NCBI GenBank assembly: GCA_039583875.1
Contig: CM077155.1
Coordinates: 7,118,043 to 7,182,042 of the forward strand
From: Platanthera guangdongensis
Taxonomy: Eukaryota > Streptophyta > Magnoliopsida > Asparagales > Orchidaceae
DNA: 64,000 nucleotides
Reading direction: 5' to 3'
Shown: positions 44,544 through 54,272 of the stretch, one piece after another
How positions within the stretch are numbered: the stretch's first letter is position 1
Layout of the letters: each line of letters opens with the position of its first letter
The notes under the pieces: model-generated
Told to the model about the DNA's origin: nothing
The model's input: only the letters and a program-made list of their open reading frames with translations
Database searches by the model: none
Position numbers and translations under genes: made by a program

Positions 44544-45625
44544 ATGACGCACAACCAGAGCTTCCGTGAACGTCTTGCATTGGTGCGAGAGCAGCACAAG
44601 GCCAACGTGGCCTCTTTTTACCTCTTCCTTAGTTCGCCCTCTCCCCCCGTCGTCTCGCTTAAAAAGGATGAAGGCTGGTGGTTCGTCGCCTGCCGCAGGA
44701 GATCTGTCTCGCACCGTCTTGGAAACCATCCCCACTCCTCATGCGTCTTCCAAGGAGAAAGAGGTGGGTACTTGCTTTTGCCACTGTCATCTCTGCAATC
44801 GTGTTCTCTCTTCTGTCGACTAGTGTTTTTTCAGGGAGTCCTTGTGGTTTCGCGGCGCCCGGAGAGCCCGCGAGATGGTTTTGCCATCCACCGCGAGGAG
44901 TACGACTCGCAGCCCTCTTCTACTCCCCCTACTACTCCCATCGAGAGGAGGGACGAGCCCCTCCTCAGCCGCCGAGACCTGTCGCCTTCCTGGTAAGAGT
45001 CCTTCCCTCGCCCTTTTGCATCCCCTTCGCTATTCTCACACCCTTCTGCGAGTGCCTCTCCCACCCTGCCTCTGCACCCTTTGCGCAGATTCTCGGGCCA
45101 ACTCGCCTGTTGAGGAGCAGCCAAAGTGACTCTCCGTCTCGCCTCCTCCTGTAGATGGGATTGAAGACTATCTGGGTGACCCTTCGAATCCAGCGGAGAT
45201 GAAGCGCAAGACAGCTGAGCTTTTTCAGAAGCACGCACGCATCATCCAGTCCTTGGCGCAAGATAAGCAGGCCGCGGAGAGGCGCATTGAATCGCTGGAG
45301 AACGAATGTGCTCGCCTATCCTCCGAAGCTAATGCCGAGCTAGATGTTGATGGCACCAACCCTGAAGCCATCATTAGCGAGACTGATATGCAGCTCCGTC
45401 TCGCGCGCCGCGGTCTTGAATCTATTCGCGCATTACACTCGCGGAGCAGACCTCCCTGCGCGGGAGCTTGCGGGGGCCGCTGGGAATGGCGCCCGTATTG
45501 AAGGACGTCCGTATCGCCGCTTCTTATCTTCTATTTTTGAATGTTATAATAATAGTGGTCTTGTAACGTCGTCTCGCCTAATCGTGAAGAAACTGGCTGC
45601 CCTCCGTACGCGGGATGATCTCTGA
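44544..45625 (+). pseudogene. Antisense gene a of element E2, multi-exon coiled-coil protein
   Basis: ATG 44544 opens MTHNQSFRERLALVREQ. Exon-like blocks are separated by intron-like gaps with good borders: a donor near 44764 (GAGGTGGGTACT) with acceptor TTTTTTCAG (44828-44836), a donor at 44992 (GGTAAGAG) with acceptor TTTGCGCAG (45080-45088), and acceptor CTCCTGTAG (45146-45154). The last exon has a coiled coil (KTAELFQKHARI, then QAAERRIESLENECARL) and ends in a RLIVKKLAAL stretch with a stop at 45623-45625. Blocks sit in different frames and one shift inside the last exon (about 45430-45480) is not explained by splicing, so this copy is probably broken. Function unknown. Confidence 0.5.
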
Positions 45626-45810
45626 ATAAATATTTTTTCTGCTGGTTTTTATCTCCTTTCTAATTTATATTATTTTTGATTATATTATATATATTCTTCT
45701 TTGATTGCGACGGGTCGCGTCGATCGAGATTGAGGAGAGAGAAACGAACGCCGACTATTCCCCTCCCCTTATATTTTTTTCCCGCCCATCAATCATTGCT
45801 CTGTATTGGT

Positions 45811-45820
45811 TATAAATATG
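45811..45820 (+). promoter_or_regulatory. TATA box of antisense gene b in element E2
   Basis: GGTTATAAATATGCCTGG, about 175 nt upstream of ATG 45989. The two TATA boxes of E2 share a TATAAATAT core and CCTG downstream. Confidence 0.55.
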
Positions 45821-45988
45821 CCTGGCCCGGGGTCCGATAGATACCGCACTTTTCTCTCCCGCTGCTACCCAAGCTCTTGGCTCTCTGATTCTTTCGTCTC
45901 ACCGGCCCCTCTCACCCTTCTCTCTTGGTTCTCTCGCCAACTTCTTCTTTTTCTTTGTCTCGTCGAAGACCGTCTCGCCAAAGAAGAT

Positions 45989-46004
45989 GGGTAAGAAGAA
46001 GGTT
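45989..46004 (+). pseudogene. Antisense gene b of element E2, first codons before the element C insertion
   Basis: ATGGGTAAGAAGAAGG starts the gene (MGKKK...). The reading frame is cut by element C at 46005 and resumes at 57870 after the AGGTT target duplication (46000-46004, repeated 57865-57869). Dropping one copy of the duplication restores a continuous frame, so the gene was open when C landed. Confidence 0.7.
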
Positions 46005-47394
46005 TGAAAGAGCAACTAGATCTGATATACTCTAGAGGGGGGTGAATAGAGTATATGGTGCTTTAAAACTTTTACAAGCTTTTACAACAATTGTTGTAGT
46101 AAGTGTAAGCAGGGAAGCAATAAAGACTCTAACCACAATACTAAGGTAAACAAAAACTAATCACAGACAAATCAAGGCCAGAAACAAAAAGTAAACAAGC
46201 AGAACCAGAAGACACAAGCAGATTTTTTTGATCAGGTGTCTTGCCACCAATGAGCTTTTGACAAGGTGCTCAAAAACCAGATTCAAACTTTTGAAGGGAG
46301 TTTGAGAAACCCTTTACAGAGTGGGGGTGAGAGAGTTATGGCAGTCTTCTCTTTCTCAACCAACTGAGAAGACTAAGTGGATTGATGTCAAAGCTCCCCC
46401 TGAGTCCTTGAGATCTTCAGGAAGAAGAGCTTTGCTGAGGGTGATAGGCCTTCAAAGATAGAACTCCAACAATAAATGATTTCAGCAAGCTGAAATGTTG
46501 AGTGTCTGGAGTCTTGAAATGATGTTGGCCTTGAACACTTTGAGAGCTGAAGAGATCTGAAGATTTTTTGAAAGCTTGATCTCTTTGATGAGTGTTCTTC
46601 AGAATTCTTTTTGACAGAAACTTTTTTTGTATCTTTCTGTATTCTGTATATTGTGTGTCTTCTTTCTTCTGGTTGATTTTTTTGATTCAAAAACCATTCT
46701 GTCTTTTATTCTCTGTTCCAGAATAGAATGTCATTCTCTGTCAAGGATAGTCGTTGGTCTGCATTGATTGCATCCTTAATTGCAAAAACTCTTCTGGAGG
46801 AAAGTCTACAGAATTATTCCTTGGAAAATCCCTTGAAACTTGGTCCAGAATTGAATGTAAACGGCTAGCAAATCTCTGAATTAATTGCAGAATAACTCCT
46901 GACTGATTTGAATTTGAATTCTGGAAGTTATCTCAAATCGTCGAACTGAGCTCTGCTATCGTCGAGCTGAGCTCAGCGAACTGGAAAACTCAAGCAGCAA
47001 AATAATCGTCGATCTGAGCTCAAAGATCGTCGAACTGAGCTCAGAGATAAAGATCCAATGCAGAGTCAAAATCGTCGACCTGAGCTCACCGATCGTCGAA
47101 TGGAGTTCGACGATATTATGAAGTTGAGCTCAGCGATCGTCGAGTGGAGCTCGACGATCCGTCGGAGTTGAGCTAGACGATCGTCGATCGGAGTTCGACG
47201 AATCGTCGTGCTGAGCTCGACGATCAGACTTAGTCTCCAGACAGAAAAACTTGGTCTTCAGGGCAGCTTCCAAACCTAGACTTCTAACCCTTAGACTCAA
47301 TTCTAATTGACCTTTTAAGCTATACAGGAGGTCAAATAAAGGTTCCTAGAGACATAGTGATCCTGACCCAAATTAGTAATAGGGTGTTCCAACA
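46005..47394 (-). repeat. 3' LTR of element C
   Basis: TG...CA ends (TGAAAGAGCAAC to GTGTTCCAACA on plus). Contains an array of ATCGTCGANCTGAGCTC motifs (46937-47225). Confidence 0.95.
46937..47225. repeat. ATCGTCGA-CTGAGCTC palindrome array in LTR C
   Basis: About ten copies of ATCGTCGA followed by N-CTGAGCTC or GGAGTTCGACGAT. Both halves are palindromic (TCGTCGA/TCGACGA and GAGCTC). The other LTR has the same array at 57409-57696. Confidence 0.85.
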
Positions 47395-47409
47395 ATCTCC
47401 CCCTATTTG
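47395..47409 (-). promoter_or_regulatory. Polypurine tract of element C
   Basis: Minus strand AATAGGGGGAGAT immediately before TGTTGGAAC. Identical core to element B. Confidence 0.85.
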
Positions 47410-47578
47410 GGTTAGGATGACTATTTACAGACTTTAGAAAAATTCAAATAACAACATACAATCAGAGAAGCATAAAAGCAGCAGCTAGACATTGCAGAAA
47501 CATCACAGATATATATATATATGTATATATGTCATCCAGATAGCAGTCAGAATTCAAAGAAATTGTCACCTTACACTG

Positions 47579-47788
47579 TCACTTCTTCTCTTTGCCTTTG
47601 ACAAGTTTGATTTCTCTGTTTGGATTTAGAGCTTCCTTGTTGGACCTGGTGTCATCTGCTGCACCCAAATAAGTTTGCTTTGAAGATCTGGGGACCACAG
47701 CAGCAGGATGCAACTCCATATATCTCTCAGCATCAAAGAATTTGCTGGAAGCATATTTGTCTAGTTCCTTTTGTCTTTGCTCTGACAT
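47579..47788 (-). CDS. Small ORF downstream of the extra ORF in element C
   Basis: 69 codons starting 28 nt after the 931-codon ORF stop. Lys/Glu-rich, beginning MSEQRQKELDKYAS and ending in KGKEKK. No family recognised. A comparable small ORF follows the extra ORF in element B. It may be a separate product or a tail of the large protein lost to a stop codon. Confidence 0.4.
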   Translation of the reverse strand: MSEQRQKELDKYASSKFFDAERYMELHPAAVVPRSSKQTYLGAADDTRSNKEALNPNREIKLVKGKEKK

Positions 47789-47815
47789 TGTAGAAATATT
47801 TGAAGTGTCTAAACC

Positions 47816-50611
47816 TTACTCTCTGGCCTTCTTGATCTGATCTAGTGCAGCCAGTTCCTTCATCCTAGCAGTCCAAGTAGATGGATTATTCTCAGGGCCC
47901 TCAAAAGGTACAGGTGGTTCATACCTGTTGGAAGGATTATCTTGAGGAGGCCTGGCAGACACAGTTTCTTTGAGCTTGTAGGGGAAAGGACCTGATGATG
48001 TATCAGAAGAACCATGTCCTCCCCTGGAGTATGGGTGCTGCCTGGAATACCCTTTGGAATAAACTTGAAAATCTCTTTGATTACCCTTGTATCCTCCTCT
48101 CCTAGAATAAGAACCCCTAGACTGGCTTTCCCTTTGGTAGGATCTGGCATGGGGTTGATAGGGAGCCTGGCTTCTAGCTGGGGCTTGACTTGCAGAGCTG
48201 CCACCTGCACCTGCATCAGGAGGAGGTGGTGGAGGAGGATGAGGGTGCTGGAACTGGGAGGAGCCCTTTTCATACTTTCTCTTCTTCTTCATGGCTTTCA
48301 GCTGATTTTTAGAATATTGCATCCAATGTTCTGTGATGGGGCAGTTATGCAGAATGTAATAAGGAATATCATTATCATCCTTGACTTTTGCAGGAGGGAC
48401 CCTTTTCATAGCCTTGCTCCTAGCTTTCCTTTTCCTTGCAATAGTGGCAGAAGAGTCATCAGAGTCTGTCTTGAACTCATCAGATTCAGAAATCTGGGCA
48501 TCATATAGAGCATCAATTCTCTTCATCAAATCTTTCTTCAGTTGAATAGCAGCAGATGAGGCAGAAGCAGAAGTAGCAGCAGCAGGGACAGCAGCAGATG
48601 GAGCAACAGATGCAGAGGGTGCAACAGGAGCAAATACAACAGATGCAACAGATACTGGAGTAGTGACAGCAGAAGTAACAGCAGTAACATCATCAGAATC
48701 TGCAGCAGGCTCAAAAACAGTGGCCTCTGTCATCAGAAGATCCTTGGAAATTGGCTCATCAGAAGCAATTAGGATTTCAGCAGCAGTGTGAGCAATCTCA
48801 GCAGTATCAACAATTTCAGAAGCAAAGTCAGTGTTTTCTTTAACAGCAGCAGCAGCAGCAACATCTTCAGAAGCAGCAATCACTGAATGTACAAATGCAG
48901 AGATAATGCTAGGGTCACAGCAAGAGACAGGCACCAGTGCCTTGGACAAATCTTCTGGGGGCTGGACAGCATTAACCTCTGGGAGATAGCTGAAGAAGGC
49001 AGGATCAAAGGCAGAAAGCAAAGACCTTAGGTCTATTGCAAGAACTGCAGTAGGAGCCTGACATTCTGGAGGCACAGCAACAGTAGCAGAAGGGGCAGCA
49101 GACACAGAAACATCAACAGCAGCAGCAGCATGAAGGCTTGCTTCATATGACATCTCCCCCTGCCTAGATGCAGATACATCTGTATCAAGGCAAACTGTTG
49201 GTGGTGCTGCCTGAGGAAGGAGGGAGGAAAGCCTGGCAGAGAGGGCTGCCACTGACAAGTGTAGAGGAGCCAATGAGGTCTCCAAGAGTAGGGAGAGCCT
49301 GGGGGCAATTAGCTCATACAACTTGTCAGCTAGGGCTGAGAGGTCTACTTGCTCAAGAATAGGAGCAGAGGTAGATGGAATGGGGATAGCTGAGGATGCT
49401 GGAAGTGGAGGGCTGGAGAGTGGAATGGATGGCTCAGGTGTTGGGATGGTGGAAATGGAGGACAAGGGGATGGATATGGATGGGGTGAAAGTGGTTTGGT
49501 CAATGATATGGTGGAGGAGATCTTGGAATGAAGTTGAGGAGGAGGGTAATTCTGGAGGAGAGGATGGGGAATCATCCATATATGAGTCATCCAGGAGGGT
49601 GAAGGATGGAATGGATGGAGAAGAGGTGACATCTGGTGGAGGGTATGAGAACAGAGGGTGGAAGTGGTCTACTGGTGGAGGCAGAATGGGTTCTGGAGAT
49701 GGAATTGTTGTTGGAGATGGGCTAGAGATGGTAATGGTGGATGGAGCTGGAATGGTGGATGGTAGAGGAAGGGTTGGAAGTGGAGGAGGAGAAGAGGCAG
49801 CAACAGCAACAGCCAGGTCATCTGCAGGAGCAGAGACCTGTGGAGGAGTGACTCTTTGAGTCCTGGTGCCTGAAGGAGCACTTGAGGAGGGCCTGCCAGG
49901 CTTGCTGATTTGCCTGTCCCACTTGCCAAAGAGGGCACAGGTGAGTCTCTTGGAGGCATTTATGTGCACTCCAGAGGAGACCAGCAAGGCAGGGCACCTG
50001 TTTTGCAGGAAGACTCCAAGAATCCTTCCAAAGTTAACAAAGCTTTTGTTTATTTTCTTCTTGATTAGGTCAAAGAAGACCTCTCCCCAGTTCAAACTTC
50101 TCTTATCCACCAGAGCTCCCATGAGGCAGAGCTGGTATCTGGATATGGTGTCATGAGCAGAGTGCTTTGCAAGCAACACTTTCCCTACCACATCTGCTAG
50201 GAACCTGTATTCAACAGACAGGTTCCTCTTGAATAACTTGCTAGGGTTTCCCTCTGGATGACCCATCCTGGCAAGCATGTCAGAAAACTCCTCTCCAGAT
50301 AACTCAGCAGTATCATCTCCATGTCTTAGTCCAAAAACCTCTGTTAAAATGGTGGGGGTCAGAGGTACCTGAGTTCCAGCAATGGACCCAACTATTGTGG
50401 AGTTGTCTTGATTATGAGCAGTATAGACCCACTCCTTTATCTCATCTGAAGCAAGCTTGATTCTAGTGGTCATGAGGGCAGACAGATTCTGATCCTTGAA
50501 TAAATCCAGTATATCTTGGACGATTTGATCAGTGGTGTTGAAAGATTCCATATCAATGTCGAATCCAGCATTGAACTTCATTGCGGCTAGAACTGCAACG
50601 GACACAACCAT
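47816..50611 (-). CDS. Extra ORF of element C (env position), plant-transposon-protein-like with RGG/YSR tail
   Basis: 931 codons, uninterrupted. Residues 1-235 form a helical domain (IVQDILDLFKDQNL, VVGKVLLAKHSAHDTIS, LNWGEVFFDLI, FGRILGVFL) homologous to the B ORF and similar to PF20167-like plant transposon proteins. Residues about 236-470 are Pro/Ser/Thr-rich; about 480-700 are Ala/Val/Ser-rich. A basic patch (ARKRKARSKAMKR, near 735) could be a nuclear localisation or RNA-binding segment. The last 130 residues are Arg/Gly/Tyr/Ser-rich (SYSRRGGYKGN, then YSRGGHGSS), like RGG RNA-binding tails. No signal peptide, transmembrane span or furin-like site is visible, so envelope function is not supported. 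A strong acceptor (TTGAATTTTTGCAG) ends six bases before the ATG, pointing to expression from a spliced RNA. Confidence 0.75.
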   Translation of the reverse strand: MVVSVAVLAAMKFNAGFDIDMESFNTTDQIVQDILDLFKDQNLSALMTTRIKLASDEIKEWVYTAHNQDNSTIVGSIAGTQVPLTPTILTEVFGLRHGDDTAELSGEEFSDMLARMGHPEGNPSKLFKRNLSVEYRFLADVVGKVLLAKHSAHDTISRYQLCLMGALVDKRSLNWGEVFFDLIKKKINKSFVNFGRILGVFLQNRCPALLVSSGVHINASKRLTCALFGKWDRQISKPGRPSSSAPSGTRTQRVTPPQVSAPADDLAVAVAASSPPPLPTLPLPSTIPAPSTITISSPSPTTIPSPEPILPPPVDHFHPLFSYPPPDVTSSPSIPSFTLLDDSYMDDSPSSPPELPSSSTSFQDLLHHIIDQTTFTPSISIPLSSISTIPTPEPSIPLSSPPLPASSAIPIPSTSAPILEQVDLSALADKLYELIAPRLSLLLETSLAPLHLSVAALSARLSSLLPQAAPPTVCLDTDVSASRQGEMSYEASLHAAAAVDVSVSAAPSATVAVPPECQAPTAVLAIDLRSLLSAFDPAFFSYLPEVNAVQPPEDLSKALVPVSCCDPSIISAFVHSVIAASEDVAAAAAVKENTDFASEIVDTAEIAHTAAEILIASDEPISKDLLMTEATVFEPAADSDDVTAVTSAVTTPVSVASVVFAPVAPSASVAPSAAVPAAATSASASSAAIQLKKDLMKRIDALYDAQISESDEFKTDSDDSSATIARKRKARSKAMKRVPPAKVKDDNDIPYYILHNCPITEHWMQYSKNQLKAMKKKRKYEKGSSQFQHPHPPPPPPPDAGAGGSSASQAPARSQAPYQPHARSYQRESQSRGSYSRRGGYKGNQRDFQVYSKGYSRQHPYSRGGHGSSDTSSGPFPYKLKETVSARPPQDNPSNRYEPPVPFEGPENNPSTWTARMKELAALDQIKKARE

Positions 50612-50640
50612 TGTACCTGCAAAAATTCAACAAACAAAAC
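50598..50640 (-). promoter_or_regulatory. Splice-acceptor-like site before the extra ORF of element C
   Basis: On the minus strand a T-rich tract ends TTTTTGCAG, then GTACA and the ATG at 50611. The match to plant 3' splice sites is good. The donor is unknown; a leader near the 5' LTR would be expected. Confidence 0.5.
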
Positions 50641-50734
50641 GACCAAGCGTAGAACTGTTTGGAGGGAAAGAAAATCCTTGCAGAGAAATCGAAAGCGCAA
50701 GAGAGAACGACGGCGAAAAATGAGTTTTATATTA

Positions 50735-51040
50735 GGGTTCGACGCAGAATTGGAAAGATCGTTGAACTCAGTTCGACGATCGAGGCTTCTAAAGGAATCT
50801 GAAAAGTTTTCAACATCGTCGATCTCCGTTCGACGATATTGGAGAGCGTCGAGCTCCGTTCGACGATCGTACAGAGAACAAGATCGTCGAGCACCGTTCG
50901 ACGATCGTTGACCGGAAGAGATAGTTCATACTATCTGAGAGGCGCTGAACTCAGTTCGACGATTTTTGGAAATCGTCGATCTCCGTTCGACAATCTTAGG
51001 GGAAATCGTTGAGCGCAGTTCAGAGATCAGAAAGATTCTA
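50735..51040. repeat. TCGACGAT palindrome array in the extra-ORF leader of element C
   Basis: At least eight copies of CTC(A/C)GTTCGACGAT and ATCGTCGA(T/G)CTCCG between RNase H and the extra ORF. This is the same motif as in the LTRs and gag of this element. Confidence 0.8.
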
Positions 51041-51107
51041 GACACCAAGGAAAGTCAGAATGTTTGACTAGTCTTGGTCAATTTTTAAGCTTTCAAAATC
51101 TTGGATA

Positions 51108-53021
51108 TTATTTAAGGCTTCCTCCATCTAATATTCCTAATTGATTTAGGAAGAAGGTGTGTTTCTTTTCATCCAAAGGCTTGGTGAAAATATCTCCCCT
51201 TTGTAAATCAGTTGGGATATATTGTAATTCAATTTTGTGTTTTTCAACATTATCCCTTAAGAAATGATGCCTAATCTCTATGTGTTTTGTCCTACTATGG
51301 AGGACTGGATTTTGAGCTATGGAAATAGCACTTGTGTTATCACAAAAGATTTTAGACTTCTCTAAGTTGTATCCATAGTCTAGGAGTTGGTTTTGGATCC
51401 ACAAAATTTGTGAACAACAACTGCCTGCAGCCATATATTCAGCTTCAGCAGTTGAGGTTGACACAGATGTTTGTTTCTTACAAAACCAAGAGACAAGTCT
51501 ATCACCAAGGAACTGACAAGTTCCACTGGTGCTTTTCCTGTCAATTCTGCATCCAGCATAATCAGCATCAGAGAATCCAGTTAACTCAAATGCTGAATCT
51601 TTTGGATACCAGAGGCCTAGATTTGGACAACTTTTAACATACCTGAGAATCCTCTTTACTAATGTTAGGTGTGACTCTCTAGGGCTTACTTGGAACCTAG
51701 CACATATACATGTAGCAAATATTATATCTGGTCTACTAGCTGTAAGATACAGTAAAGAGTCAATCATTGCTCTATATGTTGTCTGATCAACAGGTTTCCC
51801 ATGTTTATCAGCATCCAATACAGCATTGGTAGGCATGAGTGTTTTCATACAAGATGCCTCAGACATACCAAATTTCTTAACCAGTTCATTAGCATATTTG
51901 GTTTGAGAAATAAAGATGCCTTCAGCATGTTGTTTGACTTGCAATCCTAGGAAGAAGGACAGCTCACCCATGCTACTCATCTCAAATTTAGAATGCATCA
52001 GGTTAGAAAACCTTCTGCACAATTTTGAGTCAGTAGAACCAAAAATGATATCGTCTACATAAATTTGTACTAGTAGGGTATGAGACTTATGGGTTCTAAT
52101 AAAAAGAGTTTGGTCTACTCTACCCCTTATAAAACCATTTTCCAAGAGAAAGCATGCTAGGGTCTCATACCATGCTCTAGGAGCTTACTTGAGACCATAT
52201 AATGCTTTGTTCAGTCTAAAAACATAATCAGGAAGAGTTGGAGAGATAAAACCTGGAGGTTGTCTGACATAGACTTCCTCTTTGATGTCTCCATTTAAGA
52301 AAGCACTTTTGACATCCATCTGATAAACCTTGAAGCCTTTGTGAGCTGCATAAGCTAGAAATATCCTGATGGCTTCCAATCTTACAACAGGTGCAAAAGT
52401 CTGGTCGTAGTCAATTCCTTCTTCTTGAGAATATCCCTGAGCAACTAGCCTTGCCTTGTTCCTTATAATTACGCCTTGATCATCCAGTTTGTTTCTGAAT
52501 ACCCATTTTGTTCCAATAATGGAATGATCCTTAGGCTTTGGCACTAGTTCCCATACTTTGTTCCTTTCAAATTGATGCAATTCCTCTTGCATTGCAATGA
52601 TCCAATGTGGATCTTGCTCTGCATCTTGAATGGACTGAGGTTCAATTTGAGATAGGAAGCAGGTGTGCAACAGGTTTTGGTTGACCTGATTTCTGGTTTG
52701 CACACCAGCTGAGATTTCTCCAATTATTTGGGAAATTGGATGGTCTCTTGATGTTACTAAATCAACAGGGGGTGTTGATTGTTCACCAACCTGTGTTGTT
52801 GTTTCCTCTTGTGGTACAACAACTAGCTCTTCAGATTGTGCTTCAATATGTGAGGCATTCCCTTCATCTTCACTGCTTTCTTCTTCTTGAGCAACCTGTA
52901 ACTTGTTCATATCTTCAACTAGAGAGAGTTCCTGCAAAGGTTCTATGGTAGAAGAAATCTTCTCCTTGAAAGACATGTTAGTTTCATCAAAAGAAATATG
53001 AACAGATTCCTCAATTTTCAA
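51108..53021 (-). pseudogene. Reverse transcriptase and RNase H of element C, one nonsense codon
   Basis: Two open blocks in one frame separated by TAA at 52185-52187, at the Gln position of the usual YGLKQAPR motif. Reverse transcriptase motifs: [39 protein letters not shown], catalytic YVDDIIFGS (about 52046-52072), FFLGLQVKQ. RNase H motifs: ASRPDIIFATC, FSDADYAGC, RKSTSGTC, STAEAEYMA, DNTSAI, RTKHIEIRHHFLRD, DIFTKPL. All catalytic Asp/Glu residues that I can place are intact. Apart from the single stop the enzyme looks functional, which agrees with the young LTRs. Confidence 0.9.
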
Positions 53022-54271
53022 AGATGATTTATTATAGACCCTATAGCCTTGCTGATCATGGAGTATCCCAGAAACACTCCTTCATCAGCTTTGGCTTGAA
53101 ATTTTGCTAGATATTTCTTGTCATTATTGTGAATGTAGCAAATACAACCAAAAATTCTGAAATAGTCAACTTTAGGTTTCTTCCCTTTGAGTAATTCATA
53201 GGGAGTCTTTCCCTTTAGTTTATGTATCAGACTTCTGTTCAGCACATAGTTGGAGGTGTTCACTGCCTCTGCCCAAAAGGATAGAGGTAGATGAGCATCT
53301 GACAACAATGTAGTGGCAGATTCAATAAGGGTTCTATTTTTCCTTTCAGCTACCCCATTTTTTTGAGGAGTTCTAGGAGCTGAGAAAGTATGCCTGATCC
53401 CTTCACTCTGACAGAACTCTTGCATAAGAAGAGAATCAAACTCTGTCCCATGATCACTTCTGATCAGGGCAATGTGAGTATTGAACTCAATCTGTATACA
53501 TTTGAGAAACTCTGTCAGACACTTAAAGTTATCAGACTTCTTCCTTAGAAAGAACACCCAAGTGAATCTAGAGAAGTCATCTACAACTACTAAAGTGTAG
53601 GATTTCCCTCCTAGGCTTTGTACTGTGATGGGTCCAAATAGATCCATGTGTAACAGATACAATATCCTAGGTGAATCACTCTTATTAAGTGACTTAAAAC
53701 TGTTTTTAGTTTGCTTGCCTAATTGACAAGCCCTGCAGAGTCCTTCCTTCTTGAAGGGGCCAGAAGGTAGTCCTCTAACAAGGTTGTCCTTGGAGAGCCT
53801 AGCAATAGTTCTAAGGTTTAGGTGTCCTAGTCTCTTATGCCATAAAACATTTGGTCTACAGACAGAGTTAAACAGGCAAATATCTATATTAGTTGAAAGA
53901 AAATCTACTAGATAGATGTTACCTTTCCTTTTACCTGTCAACACAGTTGTGTTGTCCTCTGACTTGATTCTGCATAAGGTTTTGCTGAAGGTCACTTGGT
54001 AGCCTTCATCACATAGCTGACTGATGCTGATTAGGTTGTGCTTCAGTCCTTCCACATAGGCTACCTTCTTGAAGGTTACTGAACCAATCTGGACTGCACC
54101 ATATCCTTTAGTTTGTCCAAAGTTGGAATCACCAAAGATAACTTTGGGTCCAAGCTTGGCTCTAAAGGAAGTGAGGTTGTCCTTGTTCCCTGTCATGTGC
54201 TTAGAGCACCCACTATCCAAATACCATTGCTGGTAAGATGTTGGATAGGTCTTTACCTGCACATAAAACAA
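53018..54271 (-). pseudogene. Protease and integrase of element C
   Basis: Opens with protease LDSGCSKHMTG (Asp-Ser-Gly active site). The integrase HHCC zinc region follows (HKRLGHLNLRTIA, CRACQLGK), then a DDE core with LLHMDLFGPI, IRSDHGTEF and KNGVAERKNR, and GYSMISKA near the end. The frame shifts by one base near 53,045 before joining RT, ending at a TGA at 53018. The start codon is not obvious: the pol frame overlaps the gag end in a different frame, directly after the gag TGA (54273-54275), so expression needs frameshifting or splicing. Confidence 0.9.
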
Positions 54272-54272
54272 T

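Noticed and set aside
48014..49859. Plus-strand ORFs of 164 and 178 codons opposite the 931-codon ORF
   Set aside because: Shadow frames of the Ala/Ser/Pro-rich coding strand.
47816..50611. Endogenous retrovirus envelope gene
   Set aside because: Position fits, but no signal peptide, membrane span or cleavage site is visible. The N domain matches a plant transposon protein pattern.
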